From the NCBI RefSeq assembly GCF_012926505.1, contig NZ_JABBNT010000001.1:806001-870000 (forward strand): a stretch of 64,000 nucleotides of DNA. Direction: 5' to 3'. Shown in pieces: positions 18,930-28,027 of this stretch. Numbering within the stretch: position 1 is the stretch's first letter; the number at the start of each line of letters is the position of its first letter. The notes under the pieces were generated by a model. That model worked only from the letters and a program-made list of their open reading frames with translations. It was not told the origin of the DNA and made no database searches. The DNA is from Pacificispira spongiicola. GTDB lineage: Bacteria; Pseudomonadota; Alphaproteobacteria; UBA8366; Aestuariispiraceae. The translations under genes were made by a program, and so were the position numbers.

Positions 18930-19853
18930 ATGTTACTTCGAGTTTTGGGTTTAATCGCAATAGGGGGCGTCGCGTCCGCAAGCGCCTATGCGCAGACTGA
19001 AGCGCCCCAAGAACCTGAGATAAATTGCGCGGCTGTATTGCTTGGTACTCGCGGCACTTACCAAACGCTGTTCGAGACGACGGGAACCTACAATCAACAG
19101 ATCCGGCAATTCAACGCCGCGGTAAGCCGTGCCAAGAATGAACGCGCGCAATATCGGCAGTATCGGAAAGACGGCAATATGCCCGAAGCCGAAAGGATGG
19201 CGTCTGTCCTGGACGGAACCTGGTCGGAAATCCACGACCTGCAAAACCGCCTGAAATCGCTGGTCCGGACGGGGCAATCGCAGGCAAATGACTGGTGCAG
19301 CGCAATTGCGTCCGCCGCCGCACAAGGCTGCCCCAACGCGAAGATGAATGCGAGTTGTTCAGATTACCGCAATCAATGGCAATCGATAAACTCTGCGTCA
19401 GTCATGACCGAAACGCGGTACGCGACGACCTGGCGCGGTCCGGACGATTACGATTTCTCAATGCCCGATGCTGCGTGTGAAGTCGCGGAGGGCGATGTTC
19501 CGAGCCTGCCGCCGCAAACCATCAGCGACGTTACCGGCAGGGCATTCGTGGTGCGCGGTCTGCGCAGCTATCCCGCGACCCCCGGCATGCAGGTCAACCC
19601 TGGAGATGTCATTGCCGTGGAAGACGGGGCAACGGTCCGACTTGCGCTTCATTCGGGGGATCTGAAGCTGGTCGAAAAGACAAAGTTCGAAATTCCCCAG
19701 CCGGTCGATCCGAATGCGGGCCCGGATACCTGGGCGAAGATCAACAAGAACCTCGTCGAAACCTTGAACGGCACGAGTCAGGAAGAAGCCGCGATGCGAG
19801 AGCGGTCCCGGGAGAGCCTGTGTGAGGGCGCCGGTATCGGTGTCCGCGGCTGA
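18930..19853 (+). CDS. secreted protein with FecR-like C-terminal domain
   Basis: This 307-residue protein starts with a signal peptide (about residues 1-22, ending A-S-A-Y-A). A helical, coiled-coil-like section with paired cysteines follows (about 30-150). A C-terminal beta section contains G-M-Q-V-N-P-G-D-V-I-A-V-E-D-G-A-T-V-R-L-A, typical of FecR-type domains. The start follows GGGAGG in GCGGGAGGCACGG. It lies 42 bp before the S8 peptidase gene, so they may work together in the periplasm; that is inference. Confidence 0.65.
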   Translation: MLLRVLGLIAIGGVASASAYAQTEAPQEPEINCAAVLLGTRGTYQTLFETTGTYNQQIRQFNAAVSRAKNERAQYRQYRKDGNMPEAERMASVLDGTWSEIHDLQNRLKSLVRTGQSQANDWCSAIASAAAQGCPNAKMNASCSDYRNQWQSINSASVMTETRYATTWRGPDDYDFSMPDAACEVAEGDVPSLPPQTISDVTGRAFVVRGLRSYPATPGMQVNPGDVIAVEDGATVRLALHSGDLKLVEKTKFEIPQPVDPNAGPDTWAKINKNLVETLNGTSQEEAAMRERSRESLCEGAGIGVRG

Positions 19854-19895
19854 TACCGCGTGGGCGCGCATGCAACGAATTTGGGAGAGTGATCT

Positions 19896-21647
19896 ATGAA
19901 TATGTCTTGGGCGCGCGGGCTTCTATCCGCCGTGTTTTTTGCTGCGGTTACCGTTACGTCTGTGGGGCATGCCGACGAATTGGGAACGGAACCGTTTACC
20001 TTCCAGGAAGGATTGAACGCGGTTGGCTATCCCGGGAGATTCGGCGTCGCTACGGGGGGATTGAAAGTAGCGATCGTCGACGCGGGGTTTCATGGAATCG
20101 ACGAATGGCTGACCCAGAACGGCGATAAGGCGGCGTCCGTTTTCAAACGTACGAAGATCAGCAACGGTACTGACCATGGGTTTAAAGTCTTCCAAGTCGC
20201 CCAGGCGGTTATCCCCGATGCGAAATTCTATCTTTATGAAGCAGACCTGGCGCTGGCGGATGCGGAATTTACCGATCAAATGTCATTGTATGTGCAGGAT
20301 ATGGCCGGCCGGGGGGTCGATTTCGTCAATTTAAGTATTGGCCTTGGACATGCGATTTCGCCTTACTATCAAGGGCCCAATCCAATCCTGGATACGATGG
20401 AACTGTTCCGGAAGCATGAAGTGTTTGCGCTGTTCAGCAGCGGCAACGAACGTCGGCAGTTTCACAGCTGGACAGTCAGTGCGGCGGACAAGGGATACAT
20501 CAAGTTTACCGGCGCGGATGGGACCGATTCGTTTGCCGCAAATGTCCTACCATCTCAGAAAAACATTTTGCTCGGCATGTTTTGGGAGGCCCATCCGGAT
20601 GACCCGCCCGTCACAGTGTCGCTTCAGCAGAAGGTCGACGGTAAGTTCCGCACCTTCATAAAGGCGGCGACAAATGGCGAAATGCAACTGACCTATCGCG
20701 CCGAACAGGATGAACCCAGTAAACTAAAGACGGTGCCTGGGCAGATTTATATCGAAGTCGATACCCGGCCGTTGAAGGACGCCCCCTTTATCGTTGCGAT
20801 CGATGCCGGGGACGCGGCTGAAAGATTCTTAGGGCGCAGAATGACGCTCTATGTGAACGGCGCGAGATTTACCGTCCCCGGAGGGCAAAACGGTCGAGAT
20901 TCCCACAAGTCGCATGCGCAGTATGAAAACCCCTATGTCATGTTCGTGGGGGCCTTTGCGAAAACCAAAGATGGGAAGGTCGCCCCAGCCGTCTATTCCA
21001 GTTACGGGATGACCCCGTCGGGGAGCGTTATTCCCCATGTCATGGGGCCTGGAACCTTCACTTTTCCGAATGGAAAAGTCGGCGGTGGAACGTCTTATGC
21101 AGCACCTTTTATAACTGCTGTTCTGGCAGGCACGTCGATGCAGCACTTCAATCCCAAAAATGTGGCGGAGCGGATTTCCAGTTTTGATTTTCTGACTGCC
21201 AATCCGGCCGGTCCGGATCGCGGGCGGTACGGCGTCCCCGATGGTGGTCTTTTGCTGAACCCGGCGAAACTGAACCAGATACTTTCCCCCAATAGTATTA
21301 ACGGCATCGCGCACCGCGTCGACGGGGAGGACCTTGTCTTCAGTGGCAAGATCAGCCGTTGCTGCATGGAGGGGATAGACGCGCAGGCGATGGTTCTTGT
21401 CGGCCAGTTGTCCGAAGACGGTGGACAGCCAAAATTGACCCCCATCAACGGGGCGGTCGGGGCGACGACGTTTACGACAGGGGCGAAGGACTATGACGCT
21501 GCCCCGGTGGAAATCCGCATCCCGCTTTCCCTCATGCCGAAGAACGCGGGCAGGTTCGTTGCCCAATTCGCGATACGGAAGACTAAAAGTGGGTCCGACC
21601 CCTTCCAAATTCCCAGTCCGGAACCGTATATTTTCACCTTACCGTAG
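19896..21647 (+). CDS. secreted subtilisin-like (S8) serine peptidase
   Basis: This 583-residue protein has a signal peptide (cleavage near G-H-A-D) and a subtilase domain. The putative triad is Asp62 in V-A-I-V-D-A-G, His94 in G-T-D-H-G-F, and Ser400 in G-G-G-T-S-Y-A-A-P. The oxyanion region S-S-G-N-E lies near residue 190. The spacing from His to Ser is larger than in simple subtilases because of an inserted beta-rich section at about 205-330. A C-terminal beta domain (about 455-583) follows. The start is preceded by GGGAGAG. It may process neighbouring secreted island proteins; no substrate can be named. Confidence 0.8.
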   Translation: MNMSWARGLLSAVFFAAVTVTSVGHADELGTEPFTFQEGLNAVGYPGRFGVATGGLKVAIVDAGFHGIDEWLTQNGDKAASVFKRTKISNGTDHGFKVFQVAQAVIPDAKFYLYEADLALADAEFTDQMSLYVQDMAGRGVDFVNLSIGLGHAISPYYQGPNPILDTMELFRKHEVFALFSSGNERRQFHSWTVSAADKGYIKFTGADGTDSFAANVLPSQKNILLGMFWEAHPDDPPVTVSLQQKVDGKFRTFIKAATNGEMQLTYRAEQDEPSKLKTVPGQIYIEVDTRPLKDAPFIVAIDAGDAAERFLGRRMTLYVNGARFTVPGGQNGRDSHKSHAQYENPYVMFVGAFAKTKDGKVAPAVYSSYGMTPSGSVIPHVMGPGTFTFPNGKVGGGTSYAAPFITAVLAGTSMQHFNPKNVAERISSFDFLTANPAGPDRGRYGVPDGGLLLNPAKLNQILSPNSINGIAHRVDGEDLVFSGKISRCCMEGIDAQAMVLVGQLSEDGGQPKLTPINGAVGATTFTTGAKDYDAAPVEIRIPLSLMPKNAGRFVAQFAIRKTKSGSDPFQIPSPEPYIFTLP

Positions 21648-21665
21648 GATCGCCTGACAGGGACG

Positions 21666-22148
21666 TCAGTCGGACTGGCACGGCGCGGCAAGGTCGCCGG
21701 CCAAGGAATGACCGTCGTACATCGTGTCGTCGATCAGCCAACGACCGTCGACCCGCAACAACGAGTAGTCCAGCGTCACCGCTTCGCCCATGGTCACAAA
21801 GGCGACCCGCGCCGTCGCCGCGTCGCCGGATTGGGAGATCGTTTCAATCGACAAGTCCCGAATGTCGTAATCCTGGCCGGGGACGATATAGTCGAAATCC
21901 AACCCGTCCATGCCGAATACCTGTTGGAAACAGGCTGTCTTCGCAAGCGCCAGAGCGTGAATCCGCGGCGAATAGTACGCGGGGCGCCTTTGGTCATCGT
22001 GGAATGCCGCAAAATCGGGATCGGGCAAGGTATAGAGACGCTGAAGAACGGCAGATGCGTCCGATTCATCGGTAGACGCGCATCCCGTGGGCAATACACA
22101 CGTCGCCGTGACAAATGCGACAATCAAGGTAGCGTCGATATTGGGCAT
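21666..22148 (-). CDS. DUF3828-like exported (lipo)protein
   Basis: The 160-residue protein has an N-terminal hydrophobic segment ending L-P-T-G-C, a lipobox-like site. The mature part has D-F-A-A-F, Y-Y-S-P-R-I-H-A-L-A and a beta section ending with R-V-D-G-R-W-L-I-D-D, the pattern I associate with DUF3828/NTF2-like lipoproteins. It converges with the S8 peptidase and lies 48 bp after the ankyrin gene on the same strand, so it may be the last gene of the ankyrin operon. Confidence 0.65.
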   Translation of the reverse strand: MPNIDATLIVAFVTATCVLPTGCASTDESDASAVLQRLYTLPDPDFAAFHDDQRRPAYYSPRIHALALAKTACFQQVFGMDGLDFDYIVPGQDYDIRDLSIETISQSGDAATARVAFVTMGEAVTLDYSLLRVDGRWLIDDTMYDGHSLAGDLAAPCQSD

Positions 22149-22196
22149 AAGTCTGCTCCTGACCGTCTATCGGGCACTTGCATCCGGCTTAGTTGG

Positions 22197-25100
22197 TTAC
22201 GGCCGGCACCGCCCCAGTTCTTTTCGCGCCGAATGGTCCTCGGAAAATCGATACACGACCATTGCTCCAGGTTTCATATTCGATACCAAATTGGCATAGC
22301 CGTCGTATCCGTTCTGCCAAATACCGTGATGGATAGCCACACCGCACACGGTCGTCGCTTCCGACCGGGAAGCCGATATGCAGGACGCCGCCGAGAACCC
22401 CAAATTTCCCCCGACCCCGCGATTCGCGTCGTAGTCCTCCGCCGCCTGAACATAAATCCGTGCGCAACTGTTCTTCTGGGCGCTTTGACTGGGCGCGCTC
22501 GTTGCGTTTTCGGACGTGACGACTTCCGGTGTAGAAAAGGCGGAAACAGTCGGCAGTGGCGGGGTATAGGGCGACTGAATTTGACCCAGGCTCTGATACA
22601 TCTGGGACATTCCGATATCGTAGGTGGCGTTGATGTCGTCGATCCGCTGTTGATATTGCATCTGTGCCGCCGCCACGTTCTGACCGAATTGCTGCAATGC
22701 GGGCTGCATGCGGCGGGCGAATTCGGCCCAATCGAAATCGGGTTCGTTTGCCTTCCGCTCGTATTCCATTGCCTCGTCGTAACCGAGCCGCACGGCGAGA
22801 TTGGGGTCCTTCAGCAGCCAGTAAATATAATAGCCCGGCGGATTGCCGCGATCGTCCAATGTGACCCGCGCGCCCCGGGCCAACAGGGTGTCGATCATCG
22901 ACACGTCCTTCGCCAGGGCAGCGAGATGCAACAGGGACAGTTGCTGGCGGCTCCACACCGCGTTGACATTGCCCCCGGCATCGATCAATGCCCGCGCGGC
23001 GTTCGGGGCATAGCGATCCGGCATCATGGCAAGAATAACCGGGGTTAGCTCGGACACCGTGACATTCGGGTCGACACCGAAATCAAGCACCGCCCGGACA
23101 ACCGCCGGATTGTCGGTTGCGGCGGCGGCACTCAGCTCCGTAAAACCGGTTCCGAAGGGTTTCGCCTTGCCGGTGCCGATCAGGCGTTCGATCCGGGCCA
23201 CATCCCCGGCCGCGACGGCGTCGCCGATCCCCCAGTTTTCCGCTTCCCGATCAAAGGGGTCGCCCAGTCGAAAGCGAACGCTGGACTGTTTGGTTTCGCC
23301 GCCTGAAACATGTTCCGCGACAACACGGTATTCACCCGCGTCCAAGCACCGCGACCCACCGATGGGCGGCGTTTCCTCGCAGAGTTGCAGGTAGCTGCCG
23401 AAGTGGCGACTGTCTTCTGGCCGATATTCTTTCCGATAATCGACCTCATCAGCGGCGGTCAGTACGGTGCGGCCATCCGGGGCGTATACGGTCAACCGCA
23501 CGGACCGTCCTTGTGTTTCGTCCTCCCGTTTGGCCGGAACATGGGCTTCGACTTCCACCTGCGTGACATGGTCGGGGATCAACAAACCATCGGGCAATCG
23601 CATCAGGCTTTCCACCACCATGACATCCGGCGCGACGAAGGGGCTTCCCCGCATCAAGCCGTCCAGATAGGCGGCGACTTCCGTGTGTCCCTTGTTCCGG
23701 GCATAGGTCGCGGGTACGCCCGCTTTTCCCGCCAGTGTCGGGTCGGCGCCCGCGTCGACCAGGGCTTTCACCGTCGCCATGTCGCCCCGTGCCGCTGCGA
23801 TGATCAGGGGTGACAGACCATTCGCCGCCACCCGATTGGGGGTGCCGCCGGCGGCGGTCAAAATCGGCACAATGTCGGATCGGCTGCCATTCGCGGCATA
23901 GCTCAATGCGTCGAGACCATCTGCATCCGTCTTTCCGACCGATGCCCCGGCGGCCAACAACATTTGCACAATGTCGCCCTTGCCCTTCGCAGATGCCAGC
24001 ATCAGAGCCGTTCGGCCATCCTGCCGGGCGATATCCGGCGGATACCCTTTCTCCAGCAGGAAGGAAGCCGCCTCCACGCTATTGTGATCGACGGCGGAGG
24101 TCAGCGGATTTTGCGTCTGGCCTTCAAAGGCGCGCGCAATCGGTGCACCCGCCTCGAGAAGGCGCGACACGCCGTCATATCCGTCGCCTTCGGACAGCAT
24201 CAGGATCAGGCTCGCGTCCAGGGAATTCAATCCGTCATGGACCGGGGCCATCGGGTCTGCGCCATCGGCCAAAGCCGCATCGATCGCGGCGATGTCGTTT
24301 TGACGGACGGCCAAAAACAAGCGGTCATTGGGATCGTCCCCTTCCTGGAGGGAGGCAAGGATCGTATCGACGGCTTGAAGGGTTTGGGCCTGTTCCTTAG
24401 CCGCGAAACATGCCCGCCGGTATTCCTTCGACGCCATTTCCAGGGCGGCTTCCGCCCGGCGCGCGGTTTCCTCCGCGACTTGGGGCTCTACCCGTTCGGC
24501 CAAATAGCGTGCCGCATATACTTTCTTTTTCTCCGCAATCGCCAGGGCATCCCCGATAAAGGGACGCGGCACATTCTTGCCCTGCAGATTGGCGTAGGAA
24601 AACGGGTCGTCCCAAAAGCGGTTCAGTTCCGCGTCGATGGCCCCATCACCCTTCGTTTCGCGCAAATCGACCCAAAACGCGCCGTTCCGGCCGCCATTGT
24701 CGTAATATTCGCGATAGGCATTGTACCAATTGGCGTCATAGGCCTGATGCGCCGCGTCGCCGAAGGACGTGATCGCATAATCCAGGAAGCTTGCCGATGC
24801 CATCACCGCGCCCATCGACCCGCCGACGACCTTGGCCGTCAAGGTGCGTCCGATGGACAACAGGGACTGCGCGGCCTTTGCCTTCGCATAGCGATCCCCG
24901 GTGCGCATCGCCTCGACCGACCATTCGATAACGCTGATCCCGTCGACAAGGATCCCCAACCGATCCATCCAGATATTCAGATCGTCGGTGATGGCCGCGC
25001 CTTCCTTCAGTTTGGACAGTGCCGCCGCGATCCGTTGCTGGTCCACGGGCGCGCCTTTCGCGAGTTTCAGCATCTCGCCATGCCCCAGGGACAACGCCCT

Positions 25101-25382
25101 TTCGGTCAAAGCACGCGACGGCGCGGTCGCCAACCCTTCGCCCATGCCGTAGGCCATCAGGGTTTTGGACGTCGCGCCGCTACCGGTGGACCAAGCCGAG
25201 GCAATCGCCTGGCGAATATAATCGGACTTTGCCGTCGGACTTTCGATCGCCAGGACCTGGTCGCGGTGTTCGTACAGGAAATCGACGGCCAGGCATTCCG
25301 CCGCGGCGGGGGACGCCAGAACGGTTCCCGCAAACAGGGCCAGGAGACCGCCACGCATCTTATTGCCAACCGTCATGGTCAC
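22197..25382 (-). CDS. large secreted ankyrin-repeat protein
   Basis: This 1061-residue protein has a signal peptide (A-L-F-A-G-T-V-L-A-S-P-A-A-A). A helical N-terminal domain (about 30-340) is followed by about seven ankyrin repeats (about 345-585, e.g. D-G-R-T-A-L-M-L-A-S-A-K-G). A beta domain (about 590-720) comes next, then a second ankyrin block (about 725-870) and a 190-residue C-terminal domain with four cysteines. The GTG start overlaps the stop of the preceding small gene as GTGA; ATG 25376 is an alternative. Two ankyrin blocks split by a beta domain are unusual. Secreted ankyrin proteins can be binding or immunity-type partners; no function is proven. Confidence 0.8.
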   Translation of the reverse strand: MTMTVGNKMRGGLLALFAGTVLASPAAAECLAVDFLYEHRDQVLAIESPTAKSDYIRQAIASAWSTGSGATSKTLMAYGMGEGLATAPSRALTERALSLGHGEMLKLAKGAPVDQQRIAAALSKLKEGAAITDDLNIWMDRLGILVDGISVIEWSVEAMRTGDRYAKAKAAQSLLSIGRTLTAKVVGGSMGAVMASASFLDYAITSFGDAAHQAYDANWYNAYREYYDNGGRNGAFWVDLRETKGDGAIDAELNRFWDDPFSYANLQGKNVPRPFIGDALAIAEKKKVYAARYLAERVEPQVAEETARRAEAALEMASKEYRRACFAAKEQAQTLQAVDTILASLQEGDDPNDRLFLAVRQNDIAAIDAALADGADPMAPVHDGLNSLDASLILMLSEGDGYDGVSRLLEAGAPIARAFEGQTQNPLTSAVDHNSVEAASFLLEKGYPPDIARQDGRTALMLASAKGKGDIVQMLLAAGASVGKTDADGLDALSYAANGSRSDIVPILTAAGGTPNRVAANGLSPLIIAAARGDMATVKALVDAGADPTLAGKAGVPATYARNKGHTEVAAYLDGLMRGSPFVAPDVMVVESLMRLPDGLLIPDHVTQVEVEAHVPAKREDETQGRSVRLTVYAPDGRTVLTAADEVDYRKEYRPEDSRHFGSYLQLCEETPPIGGSRCLDAGEYRVVAEHVSGGETKQSSVRFRLGDPFDREAENWGIGDAVAAGDVARIERLIGTGKAKPFGTGFTELSAAAATDNPAVVRAVLDFGVDPNVTVSELTPVILAMMPDRYAPNAARALIDAGGNVNAVWSRQQLSLLHLAALAKDVSMIDTLLARGARVTLDDRGNPPGYYIYWLLKDPNLAVRLGYDEAMEYERKANEPDFDWAEFARRMQPALQQFGQNVAAAQMQYQQRIDDINATYDIGMSQMYQSLGQIQSPYTPPLPTVSAFSTPEVVTSENATSAPSQSAQKNSCARIYVQAAEDYDANRGVGGNLGFSAASCISASRSEATTVCGVAIHHGIWQNGYDGYANLVSNMKPGAMVVYRFSEDHSARKELGRCRP

Positions 25383-25714
25383 TCCCCGGGCTTTCTGGAC
25401 AGCGTTTCCAGGATCATCAGCTCGCTTTCAATCGTCCGTTGCTTCCCGACGTCACCGGGTTGCAAGGCGACAACCGTCCCTGTTTTCGTATTCTCGCCCT
25501 GCTGATCCGCCAGATCCTTCAAGGCGCCGTCGCTGGGCACGTTAAGGAAATCCTCGACGATCTCCTTCATCTGATTTTGGTTGTTTTCCAGGTTCTGAGC
25601 CACAACGCCTTTTGCAAAAGAAAGGGACGAGAGGGTGATTGTCGCGGCGATGACGGCCAGCTTCGAGAAAATTTTGCGCATGTCGGTGGTCCTGGTTTGC
25701 ATCGATTTGGTCAA
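25379..25714 (-). CDS. small exported protein between two ankyrin genes
   Basis: The 111-residue protein has a signal peptide (K-L-A-V-I-A-A-T-I-T-L-S-S-L-S-F-A). The Gln/Asn/Glu-rich mature part of about 75 residues is probably helical. The start may be the ATG that gives M-R-K-I-F-S-K, 11 codons in. It overlaps its upstream neighbour by ATGA and its downstream neighbour by GTGA, so all three ankyrin-operon genes are translationally coupled. No family recognised. Confidence 0.65.
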   Translation of the reverse strand: MTKSMQTRTTDMRKIFSKLAVIAATITLSSLSFAKGVVAQNLENNQNQMKEIVEDFLNVPSDGALKDLADQQGENTKTGTVVALQPGDVGKQRTIESELMILETLSRKPGE

Positions 25715-26493
25715 TGGGCGTTCATTTCAATCATGCGGGCGCGTTGCAGGGCGTCGATCATCATGTCCTGCGCCGCGGCGTCGGCCATCGCCTTTCGGTC
25801 CAGGGCCTGCCAGATCGTCACATAGGGACGCCACCACCCGGCGGCGGGTGGGGAGGATTTTTCCAATCGGTCGATTTTCCGCAGAAACATACCGGCGATA
25901 ATGGCATGCATCGAATTGCCGTCGCATCCCCGGATTCCCGCATCCGCGCCGCCGTCCAAAAGGGCCTGGACGCCGTTTGCGACATCCTCCGTCTTGTACC
26001 AAGACAGTATCCTTTCCAGGGCCGGTGTGGGTGCAAAGGGACAGGTCGATGTCGACGGGTCGGACCGGATGTCGGGATCCGCGCCGCCGGCGAGCAATTC
26101 TTCAATACAGGCCGCGTTTCCCCGGCTGAGATGTAGCGGCGGTGCGCCAGATGGGCTCATCCGGTTCGGATCGGCCCCGGCTTGAAGCAACAGACGGATC
26201 ACCGCCCGCCCGTCGGCGGAGTTTCGCGGCATGTCCTTGCAAGCCCATTCCAGTGGCAGGAACCCACCGGAAGGTGCGTTAGGATCAGCGTTGTTGGACA
26301 GGGCCGCCCGGACCGCATCGACCTTTTGGAAGGACGCGGCCATGGCAAGGTCATCCTGCATGCCCGCGCGGGCGGGAGACACTGCCGCAAGTAACAGAGA
26401 CGCCGCCACAGCGAGGAAACGTAGGGTATCGAGATCGCAAAAGCCCGCCGTTCCATTTTCTGTCTGAATGTTTGCCTTCTTTACTTTCGTCAT
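25711..26493 (-). CDS. secreted ankyrin-repeat protein
   Basis: The 260-residue protein has a signal segment (F-L-A-V-A-A-S-L-L-L-A-A-V-S-P-A-R-A) and about four ankyrin repeats: V-R-A-A-L-S-N-N-A-D-P-N, V-I-R-L-L-L-Q-A-G-A-D-P-N, C-I-E-E-L-L-A-G-G-A-D-P-D and V-Q-A-L-L-D-G-G-A-D-A. Four mature cysteines could form disulfides. It overlaps the next gene by 4 bases. Its small size beside the 1061-residue ankyrin protein suggests a related partner or antagonist. Confidence 0.75.
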   Translation of the reverse strand: MTKVKKANIQTENGTAGFCDLDTLRFLAVAASLLLAAVSPARAGMQDDLAMAASFQKVDAVRAALSNNADPNAPSGGFLPLEWACKDMPRNSADGRAVIRLLLQAGADPNRMSPSGAPPLHLSRGNAACIEELLAGGADPDIRSDPSTSTCPFAPTPALERILSWYKTEDVANGVQALLDGGADAGIRGCDGNSMHAIIAGMFLRKIDRLEKSSPPAAGWWRPYVTIWQALDRKAMADAAAQDMMIDALQRARMIEMNAH

Positions 26494-26523
26494 GTCGGGG
26501 TCCTGATTGTCGTTCCCTAATGC

Positions 26524-27279
26524 TCAACCACAATCCGCCGCGCCTGCCTTCAAGCCTTCGGCGTAGTCTTCATCACTGTTTTGCCTGGTGACATCGATTG
26601 ACCACGCATTCCCGAAACCGGACAATGCGCGCGAAAAATTACAGCCGTCCGACCAACCTTCACGCCATGCCAGTTTCCCCGGGGGCGCATCGGATGGCAC
26701 GGTACTGCAAGCCGCGAGAAGCACGCTTATTGGCAGAATGACCGATGCGGGGCTCCGCCATTTGATCGGCGCCGTAAGGGCAATATAGACAATCACGGCG
26801 GCAATTCCTGAAAGACCCGCAGGAAATCCGGCCCAAGATGTTTCGATCCCGATTGTCGCGGTGTAGGCGGCGAACGGAAGAAAGCGTGTTCGAAACGCAA
26901 AGGCCCAACTGGCGAAGGGATGCAAGGCAATACGTGTCGCCAATGTCGCAGCGACGGCGGTGCTTCCTCCGCCGCCCAGCACGGCGAACCATACGGCCCG
27001 TCCTTCATCCGATCCGGCGTCGGCGACCAGAAACTGGACAAAAATCCAGTACGGACCGGCCATCACAGCCAAGAAGGCCGCGAACAGTAGAAAGGAAAAT
27101 CCGACGGATTTAACGGGAGGGGGCGTATCGGGTCCGGCTGCGCGCCAACGAAGGACATCAGCGGCGGTAAATATCGGTACGAGGGCAGCCGCCACAGCCG
27201 CGGCGCCGAGCGCGCCATCATAAATGGAGAGTATCCCCATCGCGGCGGGGATGAAGGACAGTCCGATGGATCTACGCAT
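26524..27279 (-). CDS. multi-pass membrane protein
   Basis: This 251-residue protein has about six hydrophobic segments in the first 190 residues. A late segment, V-I-L-P-I-S-V-L-L-A-A-C-S-T, is followed by a 55-residue, probably periplasmic tail with two cysteines. The ATG at 27279 overlaps the stop of the upstream gene by 8 bases, so the upstream in-frame extension is not used. The L-L-A-A-C-S motif looks like a lipobox but lies deep inside the protein, so it may be a remnant of a fusion with a small lipoprotein. Family not recognised. Confidence 0.55.
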   Translation of the reverse strand: MRRSIGLSFIPAAMGILSIYDGALGAAAVAAALVPIFTAADVLRWRAAGPDTPPPVKSVGFSFLLFAAFLAVMAGPYWIFVQFLVADAGSDEGRAVWFAVLGGGGSTAVAATLATRIALHPFASWAFAFRTRFLPFAAYTATIGIETSWAGFPAGLSGIAAVIVYIALTAPIKWRSPASVILPISVLLAACSTVPSDAPPGKLAWREGWSDGCNFSRALSGFGNAWSIDVTRQNSDEDYAEGLKAGAADCG

Positions 27280-27859
27280 CCGGTCGCTCCGACCTTGCCT
27301 CCAACGCCGGAACTTTCGACAGGCACGCGTCCAAATCTTTCGGCAGGAATTCCCGCTCCGCCGCCGGCAATTCACGCACATAGTCCAGAAGCGCGACCGC
27401 CCGATCCTGGGGAATGGCCAGTTCCTCCGGAAACTCGGTAAAGTGCTCAGTCATTCCTTCCTTAGGCGGGTTACCGAAAAAACCGATCCGCAAGGTGGAG
27501 CTGCCATCATTAGGTGACACCAGCATGTCCCCAAACCGTGCAACATCGGTCCATGAATACTGCTTTCGCCCGCGCCACCCGTTCCCCACGGAAAAGCCGT
27601 CGCGGGAAAGGACAATCTGGCCGCGCAATCCAGCCCCTATGAAATAGGCGTTCACGGACTGCAAAACCGCGAGCAGGAAAAGACTGGCGATGATAACGAA
27701 AATTCCGATGGAAGCCTTGCCTGGATTCCCCAAGACGTTCCCGAACCAAAGGCATGCCGCAACAAAGAGCCCCCATGCCAGAATGGTAATTCCCAGACGG
27801 CTTCTCTGGGCGACAGGAATGGTCACAGACCAGTCATGGTTGCTTTCTTCAATATTCAT
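27272..27859 (-). CDS. membrane protein with cytoplasmic beta domain
   Basis: In 195 residues there are two adjacent transmembrane helices (about 30-50 and 55-78), then a beta-rich segment with G-L-R-G-Q-I-V-L-S-R-D-G-F and Y-S-W-T-D-V-A-R-F-G. These resemble PH-like (bPH) membrane proteins. The ATG at 27859 is preferred to a TTG at 27877. It is the first gene of the minus-strand ankyrin and membrane-protein run. Function unknown. Confidence 0.55.
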   Translation of the reverse strand: MNIEESNHDWSVTIPVAQRSRLGITILAWGLFVAACLWFGNVLGNPGKASIGIFVIIASLFLLAVLQSVNAYFIGAGLRGQIVLSRDGFSVGNGWRGRKQYSWTDVARFGDMLVSPNDGSSTLRIGFFGNPPKEGMTEHFTEFPEELAIPQDRAVALLDYVRELPAAEREFLPKDLDACLSKVPALEARSERPDA

Positions 27860-28027
27860 CTTCGGACCGTGCCACAATTTTGAGAATCCGAGAATACGTC
27901 ACTTGTACGATTTTCGTATGAAGCCAAGCTGAGCCGTGTTGGATTGTAGGAGTCCCCTCTCAATAGGTGAATAGCCCATAGATTTCTGGACGCCTTCTTA
28001 CGTAAATTTGAGACATGGAAGGCAAGA

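Noticed and set aside
21708..23048. Long plus-strand open frame (446 codons)
   Set aside because: It lies antisense to the DUF3828-like and ankyrin genes, has no signal or motif, and is rich in Arg/His/Gln, as expected from reading a GC-rich gene backwards.
23964..25505. Plus-strand open frame of 513 codons
   Set aside because: It is fully antisense to the ankyrin protein, whose signal peptide and repeats are clear; the composition is typical of a shadow frame.
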